From the NCBI GenBank assembly GCA_002694585.1, contig NZMM01000054.1, positions 10,679-20,063 of the forward strand: a DNA stretch of 9,385 bases, written 5' to 3'. Position 1 is the first letter of the stretch, and each line of letters opens with the position of its first letter. A program made the translations under genes and the position numbers. Below the pieces are notes generated by a model. It ran no database searches, was not told where the DNA came from, and was given only the letters and a program-made list of their open reading frames with translations. Shown here in pieces: positions 1 to 5,772 of this stretch. The DNA comes from Methanobacteriota archaeon (GTDB lineage: Archaea; Thermoplasmatota; Poseidoniia; Poseidoniales; Poseidoniaceae).

Positions 1-446
1 CCCTTCTCTGAGCCGGAAAGCCGTCCGGAACGCGCGGCTGGACCGCAGCCGTAGACCGCGTCCATCCCCAACTGCCTGCCCATCGCCTCGGCCATTGGCG
101 CAACGGTGGCGGTCACCAGGATGCAGCGGTGGCCCTGATCGCGGTGCCAAGCGAGCCGAGCCAGCGCCGCTTGGGGCACGCGCGGCATGAGGATCCGCTC
201 TGCCAACTCCTCGGAGAGCGTTTCGAGGGTTGACCACGTTGCACCGGTGAAGTGCCCGCGGTTGCGCAGGGCATCGTAGGGCGCCCGCCCCCGCAGCAGG
301 TTAACCACGGTCCGAACGGACCAGGAGGTCAATCCTACGGGGAAACGCCACGGCCGACGACGAAGCAAGGTGGCCGTGAGGGTCTTCTCGCTTGAGGCGT
401 CGAGGAGGGTCCCATCGAGGTCGAAGTACGCCGCGACCTCGCCCAT
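1..446 (-). CDS. HAD superfamily subfamily IB phosphatase (PSPase-like), C-terminus cut by window edge
   Basis: The N-terminal 148 residues of a HAD hydrolase are visible; the 3' end lies beyond the left edge. Motif I is YFDLDGTLLD, with nucleophile Asp9 and acid/base Asp11. A helical cap follows at about residues 20-95. Motif II is ILVTATVAPM, with Thr112 in the position of the phosphate-binding Ser/Thr, then a GRLSG stretch like the GRLTG found before motif III in subfamily IB enzymes related to phosphoserine phosphatase. The family hydrolyses phosphomonoesters with Mg2+ in the cytoplasm. The substrate cannot be told, and the catalytic lysine and motif III Asp pair are out of view. The ATG at 446 is preceded closely by TGAGGG. 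An in-frame GTG at 470 would add eight residues. The gene lies 39 bp downstream of the winged-helix gene and may be co-transcribed with it. Confidence 0.85.
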   Translation of the reverse strand, partial: MGEVAAYFDLDGTLLDASSEKTLTATLLRRRPWRFPVGLTSWSVRTVVNLLRGRAPYDALRNRGHFTGATWSTLETLSEELAERILMPRVPQAALARLAWHRDQGHRCILVTATVAPMAEAMGRQLGMDAVYGCGPAARSGRLSGSEK

Positions 447-485
447 GCCCTCAGGACAGGTCTTCTCCACATGTGCATTGCGTCG

Positions 486-767
486 TCAACGCTTCGGGAC
501 CACGTCATGTCCAATCTCGCCGTAGACGCGCCGACCCGCCCCGTGATCCTGCCACCACGTGACGCGATCAGCAAGGTACCGGGGAATGAAGAAGCCGATT
601 TTTCGAGGCGTCAGCCCGTGGTTGCGCATGGCCTTGTCGTTGGCCAGTTCCGCCACGATGGACTGTGCAGAACATCCGGGATTGGCCAACACGAAACGCA
701 GGACTTCCCGTTTCAGTCGCTCAAGGCGTGCTTGCTTCTGGCTCCCGGTTCCAACCCTTCGAGGCAT
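486..767 (-). CDS. Small winged-helix-like DNA-binding protein (93 aa)
   Basis: This is a 93-residue basic protein. A positively charged N-terminus (residues 1-20) leads into helices: LKREVLRFVLANPG, then SAQSIVAELAND, then LTPRKIGFFIPRYL. A WWQDHGAGRRVYGEIG stretch follows that could be the beta-hairpin wing. The order and the 'long helix, Gly turn, short helix, recognition helix, aromatic wing' pattern fit a winged helix-turn-helix regulator; no specific family is recognised. The start is well supported: a TTATAG box begins 29 nt upstream, which predicts a leaderless mRNA from this ATG. A perfect 6+6 bp palindrome lies between the box and the start, a plausible autoregulatory site. It sits between an unknown beta-rich gene and the HAD phosphatase. 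DNA binding is inferred from predicted shape only. Confidence 0.7.
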   Translation of the reverse strand: MPRRVGTGSQKQARLERLKREVLRFVLANPGCSAQSIVAELANDKAMRNHGLTPRKIGFFIPRYLADRVTWWQDHGAGRRVYGEIGHDVVPKR

Positions 768-768
768 G

Positions 769-782
769 GCGGAACATTCCGC
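769..782. promoter_or_regulatory. Palindrome at the winged-helix gene start, candidate operator
   Basis: The sequence gcggaa-ca-ttccgc is a perfect inverted repeat with 6 bp arms and a 2 bp centre. It ends two bases upstream of the winged-helix gene's ATG and lies downstream of its TTATAG box. A repressor bound here would block initiation. That the encoded protein itself binds is inference; a site this short also arises by chance a few times in 9 kb. Confidence 0.35.
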
Positions 783-790
783 TCCAACGG

Positions 791-796
791 CTATAA
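791..796 (-). promoter_or_regulatory. TATA-like box of the winged-helix gene
   Basis: TTATAG on the minus strand begins 29 nt upstream of the ATG at 767. This is the spacing expected for an archaeal TATA box when transcription starts at or next to the start codon. It is the closest match to a canonical archaeal TATA box in the window and sits in an otherwise GC-rich 49 bp gap. Confidence 0.55.
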
Positions 797-816
797 CGGT
801 CCTGTGGGACCTCCCG

Positions 817-1170
817 TCACGCGACGTGCACGGGCAACGTGGTCTTCCAGTTGGCGTTGGCGAGCTTCTTCGCCTTCCCGTCAGCGATGATGGGGTGGAT
901 GATGTTGAGGCGACCGTGCATGCCGGTGACGCTGAATTTGACGCGCAGCGTCGCCGAACGGTCGGCCATCATGGCGTCGATTTGCTCTTGGTCGAGGGGG
1001 ACCTCAGCCAACACGCTGCCGTCGGTTTGGCTCTTGACCGTCAGCGTGGTGTGCTCAAAATGAAGTGAGGGGCGGAAATCGTAGTCCCGAGGGTCTTCCA
1101 TCTGCACGGTGAGGTCCACAGAAAGGCCGTCACGGATGCCGACGCGGCTGACCTCAACTTGACCGACCAT
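817..1170 (-). CDS. Conserved-looking hypothetical protein, beta-rich (117 aa)
   Basis: I do not recognise this gene. The protein has 117 residues, with no signal peptide, membrane segment or cysteine. Alternating hydrophobic stretches suggest beta strands: GLSVDLTVQ, PSLHFEHTTLTVKSQ, SVLAEVPLD, ATLRVKFSVTG and KTTLPVHVA. One amphipathic helix, LDQEQIDAMMADR, lies in the middle. The layout loosely recalls an immunoglobulin-like or LEA14-type beta sandwich, but no diagnostic motif is visible. It lies in a same-strand series with 61 bp to the lipoprotein gene and 49 bp to the winged-helix gene. A TATGAA stretch 30-35 nt upstream of the ATG could be a promoter element with a leader of a few bases. 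It is judged real from its position in the tightly packed series and its balanced protein composition; competing plus-strand frames give Arg/Ser-rich shadow products. Confidence 0.6.
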   Translation of the reverse strand: MVGQVEVSRVGIRDGLSVDLTVQMEDPRDYDFRPSLHFEHTTLTVKSQTDGSVLAEVPLDQEQIDAMMADRSATLRVKFSVTGMHGRLNIIHPIIADGKAKKLANANWKTTLPVHVA

Positions 1171-1231
1171 GGGGCTCAGTCTGTCCCAACCGTCGGGCCT
1201 TCATAGCCTTGTCCGCCGTAACGCACGGGGC

Positions 1232-2413
1232 TCACTCGTAGGCAATTTCCACCAAGCGGGGAGAAAGCACGGTGATGCGCACCTCGAGGGTCCAATCGTT
1301 GCCTGGATCTGGATCTGGAGCACCTGGGATGATGCCGTCAGGGTCCGACTGATCGGCGATGACCGCCCATGTCCAGTTGCCTTGGCCAAACCGCGCGCCG
1401 GGTTGGTTGAGCACGCGCGAGAGCACTTCCTTTGCAGAGTTGCCCTCGTACACCGCATCCTCAGGGGTTGGATTGAGGGCGTCATCGCTGATTTCCGCCG
1501 ATGCCGGCGTGTTCTGAGTGATGTTCCCCGGTGTGGTCTGCGCCTTGTTGGTGTAGCCGTCGGCGGGGACCTCAAGCACCAGCGTGAAGTTGTCTGCTGG
1601 CACCAGCACGTCCTGATCCAATTCGAGCAGGGCCTCGTAGGCCATCACGCGCACGCCTTCTCCGGGAATGTGGTTCTCTTCCCAACGGTCGCCTTGATCG
1701 AGGTAGCCGTCCCACGACACCGTGACGGTCTCCTCAACCCACGTCAGGGAGAAGCGGCGGGCGGTGACGTTGAGTTCGAAGTCTTCGGTCACGACGCCGC
1801 CGTCGGTGTCCTCCACGGTCAACCGCCCGCGAATCAATCCGCTGGTATCGGTGGGGACCAGCACGTCAGGCGTGATGGCGTCAGCATCGTCCTCGGGTTG
1901 GCCGTTGCCGTCGCTGTCTACGGCGAGGTTGAGGTCCCAGACGAAGCTCAACGGTGCGCCTTCTGGGTCCGTGGAAGCGCTCGCATCGAGCAGGGCGGTG
2001 TCGCCTGAACGGATCAACGCAGGCACGTCGAGGACGATGTTCGGGGCTCCGTTGACGGTCACCAGCGACGAGGATTCGTCCTCTCCGCCTTGGTCGTTGA
2101 CCACCGTGACCGAGACCGTGTAGATGCCGAAGGCTGTGTACCGGTGCGAGGTAAAACCGATGACGGTCGTGGCCGTCGTGCCGTCCCCGAAGTCCCAGAT
2201 GTATTCGGTCAACACGCCCTCAACGGCATCCGATGCACGGGCGTCGAGGGTGACCATCTCACCTTCTTGGATGACGGCCGGGTACACGTCGAGCTCCGCT
2301 TTGGGGTTCACTGTGAGGTCGAGGGCCTCCATGCACCCGGGCAAAGCGAGACTTGCAAGCAGCACAGCGAGCATGGCGACGGCCCGTCGCACGGACGCTC
2401 CGCCTCCCAGCAT
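1232..2413 (-). CDS. PKD-domain lipoprotein, cell-surface (393 aa)
   Basis: This is an exported, lipid-anchored surface protein. Residues 8-27 (VRRAVAMLAVLLASLALPGC) form a twin-basic n-region, a hydrophobic core and an LPGC lipobox, so Cys27 should become the lipidated N-terminus. A first PKD domain spans about residues 37-120 and contains the hallmark WDFGDG (73-78) and SVTVVNDQGG. A second PKD-like domain (about 123-217) has WDLN followed by an inserted acidic loop DSDGNGQPEDD (166-176) where FGDG would stand. Residues 218-393 form a beta-rich region with two NWT/NFT-type sequons and no family I recognise. PKD domains usually act in binding or spacing outside the cell. The ATG at 2413 has a TTCAGA box at -30. 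A GTG at 2392 with upstream GGGAGG is an alternative that would give a more typical signal peptide seven residues shorter. Confidence 0.85.
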   Translation of the reverse strand: MLGGGASVRRAVAMLAVLLASLALPGCMEALDLTVNPKAELDVYPAVIQEGEMVTLDARASDAVEGVLTEYIWDFGDGTTATTVIGFTSHRYTAFGIYTVSVTVVNDQGGEDESSSLVTVNGAPNIVLDVPALIRSGDTALLDASASTDPEGAPLSFVWDLNLAVDSDGNGQPEDDADAITPDVLVPTDTSGLIRGRLTVEDTDGGVVTEDFELNVTARRFSLTWVEETVTVSWDGYLDQGDRWEENHIPGEGVRVMAYEALLELDQDVLVPADNFTLVLEVPADGYTNKAQTTPGNITQNTPASAEISDDALNPTPEDAVYEGNSAKEVLSRVLNQPGARFGQGNWTWAVIADQSDPDGIIPGAPDPDPGNDWTLEVRITVLSPRLVEIAYE

Positions 2414-2437
2414 GAGACGTTACAGATGCCCACTCCT

Positions 2438-2443
2438 TCTGAA
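2438..2443 (-). promoter_or_regulatory. TATA-like box of the PKD lipoprotein gene
   Basis: TTCAGA on the minus strand begins 30 nt upstream of the ATG at 2413. It matches in place and partly in sequence the boxes at other starts in this window (TTCAAA, TTCATG). It supports the ATG over the GTG at 2392, for which the box would be about 51 nt away. Confidence 0.4.
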
Positions 2444-2462
2444 CCGTGCGGTCCAACCAAGG

Positions 2463-2843
2463 TCAAGCGTCATCGTTCTCGAACTCGATTTCTTCGGGCA
2501 CATCGCCCATCACGGGCGCGCTGGCCAAGGGGTCGTCAAGGTCGGCAAGGTCCTCGTGGACCACCACGTTCAGTTCGGAATGATCGATGCTCGGTTCAAG
2601 CGGCCCATCGTCGAGCAGTGCATCGGCTTCCACCTCACCGACGTCGTATTCTGGTGTCGGCGTGGCTTCCGCTTCCTCGGCCTTCATGCCGACCGTTGGG
2701 CCATCGAGCAGTGCGCCGGCGGCCTCCACCGCGTCAAGCCGTGCTGCGGCGAATTGTTCTGCATCGGTGTGGGAAAGACCGGCCAGCGGGTCCTCTTCTT
2801 CCTCCAAATCCTCGGAGACCTCGGCCCGTTTCCACCAGCGCAT
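2463..2843 (-). CDS. Highly acidic hypothetical protein (126 aa)
   Basis: I do not recognise this gene. The product opens with a short basic-aromatic segment, MRWWKR, and then becomes strongly acidic: EDLEEEEDPL at 12-20, EEAEA near 56-60, DLADLDDPL near 98-106 and a C-terminal EEIEFENDDA. Residues 24-46 (HTDAEQFAAARLDAVEAAGALLD) look like one amphipathic helix; the rest appears low in order, rich in Asp, Glu, Pro and Ala, with no cysteine. The ATG is preceded by GATGAGG with four bases between, a fair SD site. It is divergent from the exonuclease gene and is first in the left-hand minus-strand series, 49 bp before the PKD lipoprotein. Such tails often bind basic proteins or act as flexible linkers, but no role can be assigned. 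Overlapping plus-strand frames are long too, so some doubt remains. Confidence 0.6.
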   Translation of the reverse strand: MRWWKRAEVSEDLEEEEDPLAGLSHTDAEQFAAARLDAVEAAGALLDGPTVGMKAEEAEATPTPEYDVGEVEADALLDDGPLEPSIDHSELNVVVHEDLADLDDPLASAPVMGDVPEEIEFENDDA

Positions 2844-2889
2844 GAAGCCTCATCCCGGCGCAGAGCAAGGACCCTGCGGTGAGCGGAGA

Positions 2890-2897
2890 GGTTGAAG
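2890..2897. promoter_or_regulatory. Shared TATA-like box between divergent acidic-protein and exonuclease genes
   Basis: On the plus strand TTGAAG (2892-2897) begins 29 nt before the exonuclease ATG at 2921, matching the spacing at other starts here. Read on the minus strand the same bases give TTCAACC, beginning 53 nt before the acidic-protein ATG. That would leave a leader of roughly 24 nt containing its SD. One near-palindromic box could therefore serve both directions. Use in the minus direction is inference. Confidence 0.4.
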
Positions 2898-2920
2898 GAG
2901 GGTCCAGCGGAAGCAATGGC

Positions 2921-3736
2921 ATGGCCGTTGACCCCCTCGCCGGAGAGCGGGTCTTGGCCTTCGACACCGAGACCACGGGCATCTCAACCTCACGCTCACG
3001 CATCGTCCAATTTGCGCTGGTGGGCAGCGACGTGGACGGGTCGCCAATGCACATCGAGCACCTTGTCGACCCGCGCTGCCCCATCCCCATTGAGGCCAGC
3101 CGGGTGCACGGCATCTACGACGGCGATGTGCGCGGCGCACCCCTGTTTCGCGACGTGGCGGACGAGCTCCACGACGCCATCGAAGGCGCAGTCTTGGTCG
3201 GCCACAACGTTCGCCGCTTCGACATGGGGATGGTGGAGGCGGAATTCATGCGCCTCGGCCGCCTTCCACCAAAGCCGAAAGCCGTTCTGGACACGCTCGA
3301 GGCCGCGAGGCGGCTCAAGGTCGGACGCCCGCACAACCTCGGGTCCCTCTGCCAGCGTCATGGCATCAAGCTGGAGAAGGCCCACACGGCGGGCGCGGAC
3401 GCCGCGGCCTCGCTGATGTTGCTGTGGCGCTTCACCGTGGACCACGCCCACGCCTTCCGTCGGTCCATTGAGGACCTCGAGCACTGGCTCATCCATGGCG
3501 AAGGCAGGCGCGACGCCCAAGCGTTAGGACGCGGCTTGCAGGACCTTGCTCCACTGGACGCTGAAGGGCGCATCCGACAGGACGAGGGGCGCTACATTCT
3601 GGCCTTCGGCCGCCACCGCAGCCGAAGTCTGCGCGAAGTCGCGGCCGAGGATCCGGCTTATCTGAACTGGCTGCTGTCACCGGCCTCCGGGCTTGCGCCT
3701 GAGGACATCGATGAGCTCCGAGCGCATCTGACCTGA
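2921..3736 (+). CDS. DEDDh 3'-5' exonuclease, DnaQ/ExoX-like (271 aa)
   Basis: This is a cytoplasmic DNA or RNA 3'-5' exonuclease of the DnaQ superfamily. ExoI is AFDTETTG (Asp15, Glu17). ExoII is GHNVRRFD (Asp101). ExoIII is HTAGADA (His155, Asp160), so all five DEDDh residues are present. 'VHGIYDGDV' near 62-70 matches the loop usual before ExoII in DnaQ and ExoX proteins. After a helical linker (about 165-215) comes RYILAFGRHRSRSLREVAAE followed by DPAYLNWLL (about 224-252). This matches the LxFGKHKGxxLxEV...YLxWLL module seen at the C-terminus of exonuclease X-like proteins. I choose the ATG at 2921 because a TTGAAG box lies at -29; an in-frame GTG at 2879 would add a low-complexity 14-residue Gly/Ser stretch. 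The stop abuts the convergent PD-(D/E)XK nuclease stop. A repair or proofreading role is inferred. Confidence 0.88.
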   Translation: MAVDPLAGERVLAFDTETTGISTSRSRIVQFALVGSDVDGSPMHIEHLVDPRCPIPIEASRVHGIYDGDVRGAPLFRDVADELHDAIEGAVLVGHNVRRFDMGMVEAEFMRLGRLPPKPKAVLDTLEAARRLKVGRPHNLGSLCQRHGIKLEKAHTAGADAAASLMLLWRFTVDHAHAFRRSIEDLEHWLIHGEGRRDAQALGRGLQDLAPLDAEGRIRQDEGRYILAFGRHRSRSLREVAAEDPAYLNWLLSPASGLAPEDIDELRAHLT

Positions 3737-3739
3737 TCA
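3734..3739. other. Abutting convergent stop codons TGATCA
   Basis: The palindrome TGATCA supplies the TGA stop of the exonuclease on the plus strand (3734-3736) and the TGA stop of the nuclease on the minus strand (3739-3737). No base lies between the genes, so any termination signal for either must lie inside the other gene. Confidence 0.95.
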
Positions 3740-4873
3740 GACCGCGTGTGGCGACCACGGAAGCACGTCACACCAATCGCCAACGCGCCACTGCTGGCCT
3801 TTGGCCAGCGCGCTGCCCACGAAGATTGGGGCTGCAGCATCCTCGTCCATCAGGGCCTCCAGCTTCGTCAGGGCGCTGCCGACAAACAGCATGGAACATC
3901 GGCCGCCACCGTCAACGACCTCGCCAGGTCCATCGCCGGGAAGCAAACGCTCCACTTCGACGGTGGACGAGCCGGCAGGACGAGCAACAACGCGAACCAC
4001 GGCATCACGGAAGTCGCCGTCGTCCAGAAGCTTCGCATCATGGCGCCACCGCAACCAGTGTCCGCACCACGCTTTCCAATCGCAGAATCCTCCGCAACTG
4101 TCCGGGCCGGGGGTTGGATCAAGCGGCTCTTCGGTGGGTTGTGTGGCTTCCCACGCGGCATAGGCGTCTTCGAGGACACCGCCCTTGGACGCGCGCCAAG
4201 TGGTGCGGTTGAGCGTGTACCAGCCTTCGGCTCGGACGTTGGGCGCGCTCGGATTGTTGGCGAGCAAGAGGTCGCGGTAGAACCGAAGTTGGCGGTCAAC
4301 TTCGGGCTTGAGTTTGCCCTCAGGCGTCCGTCCCGTTTTGAGGTCAGCCACCACCCAGGCCACGGTTTCTCCGGCGTCGTCCACCTCGTTGAGCAGCAGG
4401 TCGACACGCCCGCCCAATCGGCCGTCGCGCGAGATCAACTCGCCCTCAACGGCGATCATCCGCTCCTGAACCCGGGTCCAAAGCGCGGCGGTGATGCGCT
4501 CGTGCGAGAGCCCTTCGACGCCGACCCACCGCAACAGCAGGTCGATGCCACCTCGATGGCCGTCAACCGCCTCTTTCCAGCGGTCATCTTTCCAACGGCC
4601 GTGCCGAGGCGTGGCGTGGAAGGCGTCCTTTTCCTCGTTCCAGCGGTCTTTCAGGAAGGCCTCGCCGACCTCAGGAAGCCAACCCATGCTTGCCTTTGGC
4701 CGGTCGCTGATGTCCATGTTGAGCAGGTCTTCAATCGACGCGTGAATGGCCGTCCCAAGGGAAGCGGCCATGCCGGCTTTCCGTGGCAGGCCCTGACGGC
4801 TCAGCCAATACATCCGGGGACAGGTCTCGAACCTGTTCCACGAGGAAGGGGAGAGCCGGTGCGCGTCCGCCAT
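3737..4873 (-). CDS. PD-(D/E)XK nuclease, RecB/Cas4/AddB-like, with probable Fe-S cluster and extra C-terminal domain (378 aa)
   Basis: This is a cytoplasmic nuclease of the RecB C-terminal (PDDEXK_1) superfamily. The N-terminus LSPSSWNRFETCPRMYWL is the typical 'S.S....CP..Y' entry helix with Cys18. GTAIHASIEDLL gives the motif I His44, GGRVDLLL gives Asp158, VADLKTG gives Asp177-x-Lys179, and QLRFY (195-199) is the usual QxxxY. Three further cysteines, C260-x3-C264-x5-C270, follow at the place where Cas4 and AddB complete a 4Fe-4S cluster with the N-terminal Cys. The common spacing is x2-x5, so this is a slight variant. Residues 280-378 form an extra beta-rich domain containing FVGSAL twice (330-335, 351-356), unidentified. 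The family cuts or resects DNA in repair; no cas1/cas2 is nearby, so a CRISPR role is unlikely. The start ATG has a TTCATG box at -29. It is divergent from PAC2. Confidence 0.85.
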   Translation of the reverse strand: MADAHRLSPSSWNRFETCPRMYWLSRQGLPRKAGMAASLGTAIHASIEDLLNMDISDRPKASMGWLPEVGEAFLKDRWNEEKDAFHATPRHGRWKDDRWKEAVDGHRGGIDLLLRWVGVEGLSHERITAALWTRVQERMIAVEGELISRDGRLGGRVDLLLNEVDDAGETVAWVVADLKTGRTPEGKLKPEVDRQLRFYRDLLLANNPSAPNVRAEGWYTLNRTTWRASKGGVLEDAYAAWEATQPTEEPLDPTPGPDSCGGFCDWKAWCGHWLRWRHDAKLLDDGDFRDAVVRVVARPAGSSTVEVERLLPGDGPGEVVDGGGRCSMLFVGSALTKLEALMDEDAAAPIFVGSALAKGQQWRVGDWCDVLPWSPHAV

Positions 4874-4896
4874 GCGCGTGCTCTCCGCTCAGGCGT

Positions 4897-4902
4897 CATG
4901 AA
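4897..4902 (-). promoter_or_regulatory. TATA-like box of the PD-(D/E)XK nuclease gene
   Basis: TTCATG on the minus strand begins 29 nt upstream of the ATG at 4873. The preceding GCGAGGC is also found directly before the ligA box and may act as the TFB recognition (BRE) part. The ATG within the box is out of frame with the gene. Confidence 0.4.
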
Positions 4903-4926
4903 GCCTCGCCCACACAGCCGGAAGGG

Positions 4927-4932
4927 TTGAGG
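4927..4932 (+). promoter_or_regulatory. TATA-like box of the PAC2 gene
   Basis: TTGAGG begins exactly 29 nt before the PAC2 ATG at 4956 and is preceded by GGG, as at the exonuclease start (GGTTGAAG). No SD site precedes the ATG. A 5+5 bp inverted repeat, ggccc-ac-gggcc (4931-4942), overlaps its 3' edge. Confidence 0.45.
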
Positions 4933-4955
4933 CCCACGGGCCGACAGCACAGTGC

Positions 4956-5768
4956 ATGTCCGCCGGCCCAAAGGTTCGCATTCGAAGCGACATCGAGACC
5001 GAAAACGCCCTGGTCATCACCTGTTTCCCCACCGTCGGGATGGTCAGTCCAATCGTGGCCGCCTACCTCATCGAGCACCTGGAACTGGACTACATTGGCG
5101 GCATTTTCGACTCCCGTCTGCCCGCTGTGGCCATCGTCAACGACGGACGGGCGCTCCCGCCCGTTCGCGCGTACGGCGGCAGCCCCGTCTGCTCCATCGA
5201 GGGATGCGATCAGGTCATCCTGTTCACAAGCGAACTGATGATCAACGACCTCATTGGCAACGAAATGGTCTGGGCCCTGTTCGACTGGTCGAAGGAAGCC
5301 AACGTCGGTCGCGGGTTGATCGTTGACGCCTTCCCAAAAGCCGGAATGAAGGCGGTTGGCATGGACGGCAACGAGCCGACCATCGAATACGACGACGACG
5401 AAGAGAAGGTCGACCTGCTCGGCCTCGCCTCCAACGACGCCATGCGAGAGGCCGTTCAAGCCCTCGGCTTGACCATGGTCAAGCGAGGGGTGCTGCGAGG
5501 CATGAACGCCGCCATCCATGGTGAAGCGCACCGCCGCGGCATCGACGTCATGGGCATCATGGCCGAAGCAGATCCACGGTACCCGGACGCGCGAGCGGCC
5601 GCCGAGATCATCCGCTGCATCGACACCTTGCTGCCCATCACGTCCCTAGACATCGAGGAACTGATCGAAGAAGCCGAAGCCATCGAAGAACAAGTTTCGG
5701 CGATGATGAACGCGGCCATGCAAGACGAGCAAGGCTCCAGCGGATCCAACGCCATGCTCTACGGCTGA
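4956..5768 (+). CDS. PAC2-family proteasome assembly chaperone-like protein with HbYX-type tail (270 aa)
   Basis: This is a PAC2 family (COG2047-type) protein, related to eukaryotic PAC1/PAC2 and archaeal PbaA/PbaB, which bind 20S proteasome rings in the cytoplasm. Family features seen: NALVITCFPTVGMVSPIVAAYLIEHL at about 17-42, YIGGIFDSRLPAVAIVNDG, a VCSIEGCDQVILFTSELMI strand-turn at about 76-95, and 'GMNAAIHGEAHRRGIDVMGIMAEAD....PDARAAAEII' at about 182-220. An acidic insert EYDDDEEKVD lies near 147-156. The C-terminus is a helix rich in Glu (235-252), a flexible QGSSGSNAM linker, and LYG-COOH, which fits the hydrophobic-Tyr-X motif used to dock on the 20S alpha ring. The ATG at 4956 has a TTGAGG box at -29 and no SD, suggesting a leaderless mRNA. 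It ends one base from the convergent ligA stop. Function is assigned from family; the substrate subunit is unknown. Confidence 0.88.
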   Translation: MSAGPKVRIRSDIETENALVITCFPTVGMVSPIVAAYLIEHLELDYIGGIFDSRLPAVAIVNDGRALPPVRAYGGSPVCSIEGCDQVILFTSELMINDLIGNEMVWALFDWSKEANVGRGLIVDAFPKAGMKAVGMDGNEPTIEYDDDEEKVDLLGLASNDAMREAVQALGLTMVKRGVLRGMNAAIHGEAHRRGIDVMGIMAEADPRYPDARAAAEIIRCIDTLLPITSLDIEELIEEAEAIEEQVSAMMNAAMQDEQGSSGSNAMLYG

Positions 5769-5772
5769 TTCA
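5766..5772. other. Convergent stop codons of PAC2 and ligA separated by one base
   Basis: TGA of PAC2 (5766-5768), one T, then TCA, which is the ligA TGA on the other strand (5772-5770). There is no room for a terminator between the genes. This repeats the arrangement at 3734-3739. Confidence 0.95.

Noticed and set aside
2090..2882. Two long plus-strand frames over the lipoprotein and acidic genes
   Set aside because: They run across the signal peptide and gene gap of the lipoprotein, give Arg/Pro-rich or compositionally odd products, and have no start signal. They are best explained as shadows.
2879..2920. GTG start at 2879 for the exonuclease
   Set aside because: It adds a Gly/Ser-rich 14-residue stretch not expected in the family, and the TTGAAG box fits the ATG at 2921.
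3737..4873. Cas4 of a CRISPR system
   Set aside because: No repeat array, cas1 or cas2 is present in the window, and the protein has an extra C-terminal domain. A repair-type nuclease is the safer call.
3746..4930. 394-codon plus-strand frame opposite the PD-(D/E)XK nuclease
   Set aside because: The minus-strand protein has a complete nuclease core with matching spacing, while the plus-strand product resembles nothing known.
2900..5765. Similar GSSGSN strings upstream of the exonuclease start and at the PAC2 C-terminus
   Set aside because: The DNA differs, one copy is outside the chosen coding region, and short Gly/Ser strings recur by chance. I see no duplication.
5769..5769. Intrinsic terminator between PAC2 and ligA
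   Set aside because: One base separates the stops, and I noticed no hairpin followed by a T-run at either junction.
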